Assembly: GCA_031370545.1 (NCBI GenBank)
Contig: JANMQQ010000113.1
Span: 1-20,188, forward strand
Length of the DNA stretch: 20,188 nt
DNA from: UBA6921 sp031370545
GTDB taxonomy: Bacteria > Pseudomonadota > Gammaproteobacteria > SG8-11
Direction of reading: 5' to 3'
This document shows positions 1-7,607 of this stretch, piece by piece. Position 1 is the stretch's first letter; the number at the start of each line of letters is the position of its first letter. Both the position numbers and the translations under genes were made by a program. The notes beneath the pieces are model-generated. The model ran no database searches and was not told the DNA's origin. It saw nothing but the letters and a program-made list of their open reading frames with translations.

Positions 1-79
1 CCATGGTGTGGTCGTCAAACCATCGTGCGCATTGCGCACGCAACACGTTTTCGAGCATATTCAACGTAGCGTGCGCCAT
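1..79 (-). CDS. Possible partial ORF, start only, unrecognised
   Basis: An ATG at 79 opens a frame that stays open to the window edge for 26 codons (M-A-H-A-T-L-N-M-L-E-N-V-L-R). A GTG at 85 is two codons upstream in the same frame. It would overlap the last 19 bases of the ybiT reading frame and follow it on the same strand. The residue composition looks protein-like, with hydrophobic and charged residues mixed as in a helix, but there is no clear ribosome-binding site and I do not recognise the sequence. It may be a real downstream gene or chance. Confidence 0.3.
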   Translation of the reverse strand, partial: MAHATLNMLENVLRAQCARWFDDHTM

Positions 80-1719
80 GCGCACGAAGCCGCGTAACGC
101 CCCCGACCGGTCTGCGCTTTCGTGCTCTGTTGCAGAGCCTGGTTCACTAAATATTCTTCGTAGCTGCCGCTGTAATTCACCACGCCTTCCGGCGTCAGCT
201 CGACAATGCGCGTGGCCAGCGACGAAACAAACTCGCGGTCGTGGCTAACGAAGATCAGCGTGCCGGGATAATTTTCCAGTGCCGTATTGAGCGACTCAAT
301 AGATTCCATATCCAGATGATTGGTCGGCTCGTCCAGGATCAAGACATTTTTCTTCAGCAGCATTTGTTTGCCGAACAGCATACGTCCTTGCTCGCCGCCG
401 GAAATAATCTTCACGGATTTTTTGCTGTCGTCGGTTGAAAACAACAGGCGCCCTAACACGGCGCGAATCGCTTGCTCATCATCACGCGGCTGTTTCCACT
501 GGCTCATCCAGTCGAACAAATTCATGTCACGCGCAAAATCTGCGGCGTGGTCTTGCGCCATGTAGCCGACGTCGGCGTTTTCAGCCCATTTCACCGTGCC
601 GCTGTCCGGCTTCAATTCACCGACCAGTGTCCGCAGCAAGGTGGTTTTACCAATACCATTAGGCCCAATCACGGCCACGCGCTCCCCCGCTTCAACGGCT
701 AAATCCAGCCCGCGAAACAACGGGCCAGTGTCGAAACCCTTGCTCACGCTCTTCATTTCAACAGCCAAACGATACAGCTTTTTGTCTTGGTCAAAACGAA
801 TAAACGGATTCATGCGACTCGACGGTTTGATTTCCGCCAGCTCGATTTTTTCAATTTGTTTCGCGCGCGAAGTCGCCTGCTTTGCCTTCGATGCATTGGC
901 AGAGAAGCGGCTGACAAAGGTTTGCAGGTCGGCGATCTGGGTTTTCTTCTTTTCGTTGTCCGCCAACAACTGATTGCGCACCAGCGACGACGCCGTCATG
1001 TATTCGTCGTAGTTGCCGGGATAAACACGCAGCTCGCGGAAATCCATGTCGGCCATGTGCGTGCACACGCTGTTCAAAAAATGGCGGTCATGCGAAATGA
1101 TGATCATGGTGCTTTTGCGTTCGTTGATCACGCCTTCGAGCCAGCGGATGGTATTAATGTCAAGGTTGTTGGTTGGTTCGTCGAGCAGCAGAATTTCCGG
1201 ATCAGCGAATAAAGCCTGCGCCAGCAACACGCGTAATTTCCAGCCGGGTGCGACCTGGCTCATCGGGCCGTTGTGCAATTCCAGCGGAATGTCGAGACCC
1301 GACAACAATTCACCGGCACGCGCTTCGGCGGTATAGCCATCGAACTCGCCGAATTGAACTTCAAGTTCGGCGACCTTCATGCCGTCGGCCTCGCTCATTT
1401 CGGGCAGCGCATAAATGCGGTCGCGCTCCTGCTTCACGTCCCACAATTTGGTGTGTCCCATGATCACGGTGTCGACTACGGAAAAGCTCTCGAACGCAAA
1501 TTGATCCTGACGCAATTTACCGAGGCGCTCGTGCTGATCAATCGACACGTTGCCGTTGCTGGGCACAAGATCGCCACCCAGAATTTTCATGAAGGTCGAC
1601 TTGCCGCAGCCGTTCGCGCCGATCAACCCGTAGCGGTTGCCGTTGCCGAATTTGACTGAAATATTTTCGAACAGGGGCTTGGGCCCAAACTGCATAGTGA
1701 TATTGGCTGTAGAGATCAC
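61..1719 (-). CDS. ybiT: ABC-F family ATPase YbiT
   Basis: This is a cytoplasmic ABC-F protein with two ATPase domains in one chain and no membrane segment. The family acts on the ribosome; the exact role of YbiT is less settled. Seen: the N-terminal I-T-M-Q-F-G and G-N-R-Y-G-L-I-G stretches match E. coli YbiT closely. The first Walker A, GANGCGKST, is near residues 34-42. The first LLLDEPTNNLD Walker B follows a non-canonical APGWKLR signature. A charged linker rich in K/A/S links the halves, and the second half has GPNGIGKTT, an SGGEQGRM signature and LDEPTNHLD. The start codon is GTG at 1719, which aligns with the E. coli start. The 552 residues exceed the roughly 530 of the family because of an Arg-rich tail of about 20 residues. 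That tail may reflect a small indel near the stop or a natural extension. Confidence 0.95.
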   Translation of the reverse strand: MISTANITMQFGPKPLFENISVKFGNGNRYGLIGANGCGKSTFMKILGGDLVPSNGNVSIDQHERLGKLRQDQFAFESFSVVDTVIMGHTKLWDVKQERDRIYALPEMSEADGMKVAELEVQFGEFDGYTAEARAGELLSGLDIPLELHNGPMSQVAPGWKLRVLLAQALFADPEILLLDEPTNNLDINTIRWLEGVINERKSTMIIISHDRHFLNSVCTHMADMDFRELRVYPGNYDEYMTASSLVRNQLLADNEKKKTQIADLQTFVSRFSANASKAKQATSRAKQIEKIELAEIKPSSRMNPFIRFDQDKKLYRLAVEMKSVSKGFDTGPLFRGLDLAVEAGERVAVIGPNGIGKTTLLRTLVGELKPDSGTVKWAENADVGYMAQDHAADFARDMNLFDWMSQWKQPRDDEQAIRAVLGRLLFSTDDSKKSVKIISGGEQGRMLFGKQMLLKKNVLILDEPTNHLDMESIESLNTALENYPGTLIFVSHDREFVSSLATRIVELTPEGVVNYSGSYEEYLVNQALQQSTKAQTGRGRYAASCAWRTLR

Positions 1720-1948
1720 GACGTTTTTTCCATACCGACAACGCCACCACGCTAAGGAGGGGCGTTGAGTTAAAACGAAAAAAAGTGCCGGGTATTGAAG
1801 AGGCTGGAACCGACGTAAAACGACGGTGTGCGCTTAGCAATAACGAACTGGCTGCCGACACAACGGCGCGCATTGTCGCATATTTTTGCTGATTTGAGGC
1901 CGGTGATCTTCCGGGATGCGGGGTCCGCTGAAACGCATTGCTCGGCTT

Positions 1949-1994
1949 AATAAAACCGCATTGACCGGCAAAAAATGTCTGCCGATCAATGCGG
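1949..1994 (-). terminator. Rho-independent terminator after the repeat protein gene
   Basis: Two 15-base arms (1956-1970 and 1980-1994) form a hairpin with a 9-base loop. The single imperfect pair is a U-G wobble when read as minus-strand RNA but a C-A mismatch on the plus strand, so it fits minus-strand use. It is followed on the minus strand by GTTTTATTA. It lies 27 bases past the stop of the gene ending at 2021. The rest of the 301-base gap, 1720-1948, shows no gene or clear signal. Confidence 0.85.
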
Positions 1995-2020
1995 TGGTCT
2001 AATTAACTCAGATCAAATAC

Positions 2021-3259
2021 TTACTTGAACACCGCCCGCATAATCTGCGAGTTGGTCGGGTTAAATTGCGTCCAGGCCAGACTACCTTCGGCGTTCATCG
2101 AGATGATGCCGTCGTTGACAGTATTATTGGTGAGCTGAGTTTTAGCTCCGGTCGCCGCTTGATAGGTAAACACCTCGTAGTCGCTACCGTCGTAAAAAGA
2201 CCACGCTGCGTCACCGTTATCTGCCAGTACCAATTCGAAAACGCCTTGGTTCTGCGTGTTGGTTAACTGGACGATTTGCTTGGTCGACGCGACATAGAGA
2301 TTAGACAGATAGTTGCTGCCAACAATCGACGTCCATGCCACATCCCCGCGCGCGTTGATCTTCGGAAACACGAAACGCGGCTCGTTGGCGATGACCGCAA
2401 TTTGACCGGTTGCCGCCCGATAGAGAGTGATCGCGTTGGTGCCGTCAGGTAAGTAAGCCACCCACGTGATATCGCCCGAGGCACCTTGTTTGAACTGGTC
2501 CTCGTCGTAGGTATCGTTGGTCAATTGGGTCACCTTGCGGGTCACGCCATCGTAACGATACATCTCCGAATCGGTTCCGTCCGACCCGTTCCACACGACG
2601 TCACCGCGATCATCAATTTGCTGGTTGCCGTAGGCGTCCAGGTTCCGATTTGAAATATCGGCGATGGATTTATCAGCAGCGAAAAATCGCAAAATTTGCG
2701 AATGGCTGCCGACGGTTGCGAGCCAGGCGATATCGCCGCGACCATTGATGCGCGGATAAGCTTGCAGCGTGGCCCCGGGAAACACTAACGGAGCGGCGGT
2801 TTTGGTAGCGGCGCTGTAGCGAATGACGGCGGCATTTGCGGCCTGCGTCCAGACGACATCACCGTTGTTGCTCAACTGCGGGCCGTTGTCGTAAGGGTTG
2901 TAATTGCCGGAAGAAATTTGCGTGACTGCCTCGTTTCTCGCGGTGTACAGAAACACTTCTTGCTGAGTTCCGACAAACGATACCCAAACCACATCGCCGC
3001 GCGCATTGATTTGATAATTGCCGTACACCGCATTGTCGTTATTCAATTGGCGGACGCCGGATTCTGCGGACTCGTACAAAAACATTTTTCGCCCGGTGGG
3101 CGTGGCAGCAGACCACACCACATCGCGTTGCGCATTGATCAAAGGATTTTCGTTATAGAGGGGTTGTCTGCTGAGTTGCGTAGTGGAATATCCGTCCGCG
3201 AAACCTGTTGAGCTGGCAAGCGCGGCTAACAGCCCTATCGACACTTTATTCATCAACAT
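2021..3259 (-). CDS. Secreted beta-propeller-like repeat protein
   Basis: This is a 412-residue exported protein of unknown function. Residues 1-21 form a signal peptide (M-L-M-N-K, a hydrophobic run, then GFA before the likely cut). The rest is made of about nine repeats of 40-46 residues. Each has a core like I-N-A-R-G-D-V-V-W followed by a strand like V-F-L-Y-x-A and then T-Q-L-T-N. Nine G-D/A-W type motifs are visible, the first and last being degenerate. The N-terminal T-T-Q-L-S could pair with the last repeat and close the ring, as in propeller folds. The repeats resemble TolB/DPP-type blades, but I cannot name the family. The start at 3259 is supported by AAGGAG six bases upstream; an alternative ATG is at 3253. 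No catalytic residues or membrane anchor are evident. It is probably monocistronic, with a terminator on each side. Confidence 0.8.
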   Translation of the reverse strand: MLMNKVSIGLLAALASSTGFADGYSTTQLSRQPLYNENPLINAQRDVVWSAATPTGRKMFLYESAESGVRQLNNDNAVYGNYQINARGDVVWVSFVGTQQEVFLYTARNEAVTQISSGNYNPYDNGPQLSNNGDVVWTQAANAAVIRYSAATKTAAPLVFPGATLQAYPRINGRGDIAWLATVGSHSQILRFFAADKSIADISNRNLDAYGNQQIDDRGDVVWNGSDGTDSEMYRYDGVTRKVTQLTNDTYDEDQFKQGASGDITWVAYLPDGTNAITLYRAATGQIAVIANEPRFVFPKINARGDVAWTSIVGSNYLSNLYVASTKQIVQLTNTQNQGVFELVLADNGDAAWSFYDGSDYEVFTYQAATGAKTQLTNNTVNDGIISMNAEGSLAWTQFNPTNSQIMRAVFK

Positions 3260-3300
3260 GTGTTGCTCCTTAATGTGAGGTTAAGAATCGTATTACTTAA

Positions 3301-3340
3301 CGTCAAAACCGGGCACCATTCCAAAAGTGCGTACCCGGTT
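3301..3340 (-). terminator. Probable terminator after the cytochrome operon
   Basis: AACCGGG at 3307-3313 pairs with CCCGGTT at 3334-3340. The stem continues as CAC/GTG beyond a 4-base bulge, and TTTTGACGTT follows on the minus strand. It lies about 105 bases past the last cytochrome gene. The T run is short and overlaps a TTGACG hexamer that could serve as a -35 box for the next gene, so its role is not certain. Confidence 0.45.
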
Positions 3341-3383
3341 AAGACGTAAGTAGTAGAGGAGCAATCCCAGGACAAGTTCCGTT

Positions 3384-3403
3384 GCATAGTAGTAGTACTA
3401 TGC
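3384..3403. repeat. Perfect 8-bp inverted repeat
   Basis: GCATAGTA at 3384-3391 and TACTATGC at 3396-3403 flank a 4-base GTAG loop, in the gap between the porin-cytochrome stop and the next gene. There is no T run on either side, so it is not a canonical terminator. It could be a transcript-end hairpin or an operator. Confidence 0.5.
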
Positions 3404-3444
3404 CCAGGTCATCACCCCCCGTCCAAACACCCTCACAGCTAAAG

Positions 3445-4680
3445 TTACAACGCGTAGTGCAGATTGAGATTGAAGCCGTTCGACTTTGTCGACGCCGGAT
3501 CGGCATGTTTCAGTTCACTGGTAATGGCCGCCGTGACTTTCAGGTTTTGCGCTGGCTTGAACATGGCGCCCAGACTCAACACGGCTTCTTTTGCGTCTTG
3601 ATCGGCGCCATTGTCGGTCATGTCATAACGTGCCACGCCCATCAACTGCTTGGTGAACGGGACATTGGCTTGAAAGGTAAAACCGAAAATCTTGGGACGA
3701 TTATCGGTTCCGGAATCACGCGTGTATTGCACCAGCAAGTCGGCGGACGGCAAGCGCAGATTACCGGCAAAACTCAGCACGCGCGTGTCGACCCAGTCCG
3801 CCGCATCTAGAAAGTGCGAATTATAGTAAAGAATTGACACCGAGCCGGTCTTGACAATGTCGAATCGGCCTACCAGCCAGTAGTCAAGATTGCGCTTGTC
3901 CGACGGCGTCTCCAGCGGGGCTTCCGGCGCGGGAGGATTGGCCACCGCCGTTGCCCAAAAAAGATTTTCGGCATAGCCGTAATATTCAAGGGCATGACGT
4001 GGTGTCAGCCCGGTGCCCACCATGGAAAATCCGTCCTTGCCAGCATAGGAGCCAACGTGGTCGTTCCTGGCTTTAAAGGCACCGGCTGCAAGACTGGAGA
4101 ACGAGGTCCACTCGGTGGGGTCCAGCGACCCGGCACGTAAATTAACGGCGGTGGTACTACCCAGATTGGTCACACCGATGAAAAAGCGATCAGCTTCAAC
4201 CTCACCGGTCCCCGCATCCAACTCCAGCTCCATGAACACCGGAATGTCCTTGGTCAGCGTGCTGGTCGCCAATAACGACAGTGTTTGCGGTGTGCCCACA
4301 TTAATGTTTTTCGAATTGGTGTTTTTCGACAACGCGTCGACGATGCCGTAAATACTAAATACATTCGACATATTGTTCAGATACAGGTCGGGAGCAATCT
4401 TCTTGCCTTCGTCCGGAGGTGGCTCTTTGGCTTGGCCACCGGGCGCGTCAAGGCTCACGCCTTCTTCGCCGCGCACCTGAAAGCCATTGCGCATAAACCG
4501 TTCGCCGCGCTCGTTCAAGCGCGGAAACATCTCGCTATGGCACTTGCTGCAGGCCGCACCGGTGGCGCGCGCGAACGCCGGAGTGGCGTTTGCTTCGTTG
4601 CCCACGGTGGTGAGTGCGGCACCTAAAAATACTGAACCGGCCAAGACCAAGCGCGCGGATGTCACAACGTGTTTAAACAT
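3445..4680 (-). CDS. Monoheme cytochrome c fused to predicted outer-membrane porin
   Basis: This is a 411-residue exported protein. A signal peptide occupies about residues 1-32. A single c-type haem site follows, CSKCH at 44-48, inside the context F-A-R-A-T-G-A-A-C-S-K-C-H and then F-P-R-L-N-E-R-G-E-R-F-M-R-N-G-F. That resembles the FARxTG..CxxCH..FPxL..G..F..G module of several proteobacterial haem/porin proteins. A Pro/Gly-rich linker (residues 75-95) leads into about 300 residues with alternating polar and hydrophobic strands and aromatic girdles, as in an outer-membrane barrel. The last residue is Leu, not the usual Phe. The layout recalls the iron oxidase Cyc2 (one haem plug plus porin), but I cannot assign it to that family. 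It starts at 4680 with AAAGGAG six bases upstream and lies 27 bases after the previous gene, with which it probably forms an operon. Confidence 0.75.
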   Translation of the reverse strand: MFKHVVTSARLVLAGSVFLGAALTTVGNEANATPAFARATGAACSKCHSEMFPRLNERGERFMRNGFQVRGEEGVSLDAPGGQAKEPPPDEGKKIAPDLYLNNMSNVFSIYGIVDALSKNTNSKNINVGTPQTLSLLATSTLTKDIPVFMELELDAGTGEVEADRFFIGVTNLGSTTAVNLRAGSLDPTEWTSFSSLAAGAFKARNDHVGSYAGKDGFSMVGTGLTPRHALEYYGYAENLFWATAVANPPAPEAPLETPSDKRNLDYWLVGRFDIVKTGSVSILYYNSHFLDAADWVDTRVLSFAGNLRLPSADLLVQYTRDSGTDNRPKIFGFTFQANVPFTKQLMGVARYDMTDNGADQDAKEAVLSLGAMFKPAQNLKVTAAITSELKHADPASTKSNGFNLNLHYAL

Positions 4681-4707
4681 AACCTGCTCCTTTGGGTTGA
4701 AAGCTTC

Positions 4708-5655
4708 CTATTGCTTGAGTGCCACGAAATCTGCATTACCTTTGTCCAACGCCAGCGTATAGCCGAACGAAACATAGTGGATACGCCCTTCGGCGTAGTC
4801 GTCATGCAGCGCAAATCCGATGTTGTAGGTTTGATCCGGCAGTAGCGAATGACGGCCTTTTTCGCCCGCTTTGAGCTTGCGGCTCAACGTCACGCTCCAT
4901 AGGCCGTTTTTCAGTTCGGCGTTGGCTTCAACGAGCGGTGTCTTCGCGGTGTTACGTTTCTCGAAAATATAACCGTCCTTCACATTCACGCTTTGATCGG
5001 CCTTTACTTCCGCCTGCCAGAATTCCAGGAAATTCCCGCCCGCAACCAGACTCGCCAACTCTGCGTCAGGCTTGACATTATCTCCACCGCCACGGCGCGT
5101 GATGGCGGTGCGTGACGCGCCCAGATACAACGAACGTTTTGCGTCTGCGGCGCTGGCCATACCGGTGGCGTCGTCATGACATGCTCCCCAACAGCCTGCA
5201 ATGCTCGATTCCTTGACCTGCTTGTCGCCGATCATCATTGCCACTTTGACGGGATGATCAGCATCTTTTTTGGTGCCGCTGTGAAATCCGGTGTCTTTCC
5301 AGGCCAGACGCACGTAGATGCGCGCAGCATCGTGAACGATCTTGACATTTATCGGAATCGACCCAGGCTTGCCGGAAATTGGCGTAGGTTCCATTTTTTT
5401 GCCGCTCGCCATTTTCTTGCCCATATCGGCTTCTTCGGTGTCGTGACATTCACGGCATTTACCGCCGGTACGCACAGTCTTGGCAGCGCTATGATCTGAC
5501 AACACCCACTCCCACGACGCCTGACCGGGATACAGTAAAACCACATCAACCCCTTTTACCGAATCCCAGTTCACTGCCCAGGCGCTGGGTGATGACAATA
5601 ACAACGCACAGGCAGCGGCACCCAGCATCGCGATGGCGCGACGAATTTGTTTCAT
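4708..5655 (-). CDS. Periplasmic haem protein, ethylbenzene dehydrogenase-related
   Basis: This is a 315-residue exported electron-transfer protein. The signal peptide runs through residue 27 (SAWA). A c-haem site CRECH is at 67-71. A second cysteine motif, CWGACH at 155-160, has three residues between the cysteines (CX3CH) instead of two. The C-terminal part, with G-F-A-L-H-D-D and G-R-I-H-Y-V-S-F-G-Y, matches the haem-binding domain shared by ethylbenzene dehydrogenase gamma subunits and cytochrome c-552-like proteins. In EbdC that domain binds b-type haem through Met and Lys. It probably works as a soluble carrier between the membrane tetraheme protein encoded just upstream and the outer-membrane protein downstream. 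The start at 5655 follows GGAGA, and the gap from the previous stop is 15 bases. The substrate or partner is not shown by sequence alone. Confidence 0.8.
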   Translation of the reverse strand: MKQIRRAIAMLGAAACALLLSSPSAWAVNWDSVKGVDVVLLYPGQASWEWVLSDHSAAKTVRTGGKCRECHDTEEADMGKKMASGKKMEPTPISGKPGSIPINVKIVHDAARIYVRLAWKDTGFHSGTKKDADHPVKVAMMIGDKQVKESSIAGCWGACHDDATGMASAADAKRSLYLGASRTAITRRGGGDNVKPDAELASLVAGGNFLEFWQAEVKADQSVNVKDGYIFEKRNTAKTPLVEANAELKNGLWSVTLSRKLKAGEKGRHSLLPDQTYNIGFALHDDYAEGRIHYVSFGYTLALDKGNADFVALKQ

Positions 5656-5670
5656 TGAAATTCTCCGAAC

Positions 5671-6243
5671 TTAGAACTGAAGGTTGAAATCGTCTTTGGA
5701 TTCAACTTTTTGCAATTGATCATGTACTGACTTATGCGCAATCCCTTTGTGGCACTCCACACAGGTCCGACCATCGCCCATGGCATTTTCATGCTGTTTG
5801 CGTGCGCGCGGCTTTTGATTTTCCAGCACCATCGCATCAAAGGCGTGGCAGTTACGGCATTCCTTGGAACCGTTCGCTTTCATGCGGTCCCACACGTGCT
5901 GCGCCATTTGTAACCGGCGCGCATCAAATTTTTCGGTGGTATCTATTGTGCCTAGCAGATGGTGATAGACATCTTTAGCCGCCGCTATTTTGCGTACGAC
6001 AACATCCTGCCAGTCATGCGGCACGTGGCAGTCGGCACACACTGCGCGCACTCCGGACTTGTTGCTGTAGTGCGTGGTTTTTTTGTACTCCTCGTACACC
6101 GAGTCTTTCATCTCATGACACGAGGTGCAGAAATCCAGACTACTAGTGTGTTGCACAAACGACGCAAAGCCAGTGCTGCCGATAAAAAGTCCAGCCACCA
6201 ACGTGAACGCCAGCACCACAAACAGCCTTGTTGTCATTTTCAT
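5671..6243 (-). CDS. NapC/NirT/CymA-family tetraheme quinol dehydrogenase
   Basis: This 190-residue membrane-anchored cytochrome takes electrons from (mena)quinol and passes them to periplasmic partners, or possibly runs in reverse. One N-terminal transmembrane helix spans about residues 6-28. It is followed by four CXXCH sites: CTSCH 39-43, CADCH 69-73, CRNCH 129-133 and CVECH 161-165. The Met after the first site (M45), the K-I-A-A-A-K-D segment and the G-T-I-D-T segment near 98-102 fit NrfH/CymA-type haem ligation and quinol binding. The length is close to CymA (about 187). It is the first gene of a probable three-gene operon, with the next start 15 bases after its stop. The start is ATG at 6243 or 6237; neither has a strong ribosome-binding site. 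Confidence 0.88.
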   Translation of the reverse strand: MKMTTRLFVVLAFTLVAGLFIGSTGFASFVQHTSSLDFCTSCHEMKDSVYEEYKKTTHYSNKSGVRAVCADCHVPHDWQDVVVRKIAAAKDVYHHLLGTIDTTEKFDARRLQMAQHVWDRMKANGSKECRNCHAFDAMVLENQKPRARKQHENAMGDGRTCVECHKGIAHKSVHDQLQKVESKDDFNLQF

Positions 6244-6256
6244 CTAGGGTAAACCT

Positions 6257-6290
6257 GACGTACAACAGAATGGGTGGGCAAGAGTACGTC
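6257..6290. promoter_or_regulatory. Inverted repeat in leader of cytochrome operon
   Basis: GACGTAC at 6257-6263 and GTACGTC at 6284-6290 are perfect 7-base inverted arms separated by 20 bases. They end 14 bases before the first cytochrome ATG, in the 118-base gap after truD. It could be an operator or a leader hairpin. No confident -35/-10 pair was found in the gap. Confidence 0.3.
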
Positions 6291-6361
6291 CACGAGTCTG
6301 AAACGAACATGAAAGAAACCGAGGGATAGCGACAATTTACTTAAGAAATGCTTATCAAGAG

Positions 6362-7387
6362 CTAGGAGGTCGCAACCAGCTCGCGTAAGACGGTCGTGGC
6401 ATAGGCGCCAGATGGCAACATAAAGTCGAGACGCACAGTGTTGTCAGAATTGAGTTGCCATGTGAGATCTTGAACCAACAAACGCAACGCGCGGCGCTCC
6501 TGATCCAGCCCGGCCTGTTCGAGGCCCATACGAAATGCCGTGTATTGTGTCAACACCTGATCCTCAACGCGCCGCGCCTCCAAATGGCTCGCAAGCTCGC
6601 CACGCCCCCACAGCGGCCCGGTGGGATGAACGTCGCCGGAGTTCAACCGCTGCATCAGCGTCGCGTCGATGACATCGGCGACAAAAAAACTATGTGTACC
6701 TTCGAGCATGAGTGCGTCACCGGGCAAAGCCGTGCTCCACGTTTGATCGGTAACACGTCGTGACAATACTGCATTGAACAATAACGAGCGCGCAGCGGAC
6801 AGATACAGGCCGCGTTGGTGCCGATCATTGACTTTAATTTCGCCAGCGAACATCGCACGCGCCTGTTCAATATTGTTCGCATCAATACCGAAACGTTGCG
6901 CGCCGAAGTAATTCGGCACCCCATGTGCGCGGATCGCATGCAGCCGCGCTTCAAGTTCGCTCGCCTCGCCGCGCACATCGCGCAACGTGATCACAAAGCG
7001 ATTGCCATGATGCGCGCCGCGCTTCAATTTGCGCCGATTGCGAGTTGCTCGCAGCACACGCGTCTCGGCAGATTCAAGTTGCGACCAGTCCGGCTCGGTC
7101 TTGCCGTTGAGATTCACACTGAACCATTGCGAGGTCACCGCATTGCGGTCTTTTAATCCACCGTAGCCAACATCGACCTGTTTCGCGCCCGCAAACTTCG
7201 CGAGGTTACGCGCCAGCCATTCGGTGTTGGTGTTACGTTTTTGAATCAACAACAGCGCGTGATCACCTACTCCATCGGGTTCGAAGCCGAGCACTTCGTG
7301 CACTTCGAAGTCTTCGGGTGTGGTGCGCAACGTGGCAGTGGCGAGCGGTGCACCTAGAACGTAGGAATAATTCATTGGGATGTGCAA
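6362..7387 (-). CDS. truD: tRNA pseudouridine(13) synthase TruD
   Basis: TruD converts U13 of tRNA-Glu and some other tRNAs to pseudouridine in the cytoplasm. Seen: the family motif GYGGLKDRNAVTSQW holds the catalytic Asp at residue 80, the same number as in E. coli. Further matches are T-P-E-D-F-E-V-H-E near 23-31, the PNYFGAQRFG motif, an L-S-A-A-R-S-L-L-F-N segment and a final L-P-S-G-A-Y-A-T-T-V-L-R-E-L. The 341 residues fit the family (about 350). ATGs at 7387 and 7375 are both possible starts; neither has a strong ribosome-binding site. In many relatives ispF-truD is followed by surE and pcm; here a cytochrome operon follows instead. Confidence 0.96.
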   Translation of the reverse strand: MHIPMNYSYVLGAPLATATLRTTPEDFEVHEVLGFEPDGVGDHALLLIQKRNTNTEWLARNLAKFAGAKQVDVGYGGLKDRNAVTSQWFSVNLNGKTEPDWSQLESAETRVLRATRNRRKLKRGAHHGNRFVITLRDVRGEASELEARLHAIRAHGVPNYFGAQRFGIDANNIEQARAMFAGEIKVNDRHQRGLYLSAARSLLFNAVLSRRVTDQTWSTALPGDALMLEGTHSFFVADVIDATLMQRLNSGDVHPTGPLWGRGELASHLEARRVEDQVLTQYTAFRMGLEQAGLDQERRALRLLVQDLTWQLNSDNTVRLDFMLPSGAYATTVLRELVATS

Positions 7388-7453
7388 TACATGGATTGAT
7401 TGGTGGCCGGAATTAGGAACTTAAATTTGCCGTTATTGCTCGGCGAAGGAACC

Positions 7454-7588
7454 CTCCCCTCCTTATTTTCAAGGAGGGGTGGACGCGTAGCGGACGGGGT
7501 GGTTGGGTGGGCGTGCCCATCGCCGCAAACTTTAACCGCGACCACCCCACCCCTTCGGGGCACCCCTCCTTGAAAATAAGGAGGGGAG
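7454..7588. repeat. Intergenic repeat with 28-bp perfect inverted ends
   Basis: The arms 7454-7481 and 7561-7588 are exact reverse complements (28 bp) around a 79-bp spacer. Each arm is itself nearly palindromic, carrying CCCCTCC and GGAGGGG around TTATTTTCAA. The spacer carries a second inner pair, GGGGTGGT near 7496 and ACCACCCC near 7541. This is a two-hairpin, REP/BIME-like unit and fills most of the truD-ispF gap. It may end or stabilise the ispF transcript. Confidence 0.85.
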
Positions 7589-7607
7589 TTAACGCCTTTG
7601 CAATCAC

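Noticed and set aside
6330..6360. FNR-like TTGAT half-site upstream of the cytochrome cassette
   Set aside because: The second half of the palindrome is not there (ATTTC instead of ATCAA).
7388..7607. Short open frames inside the G/C-rich repeat units
   Set aside because: They are made by the repeat sequence itself and lack start signals.
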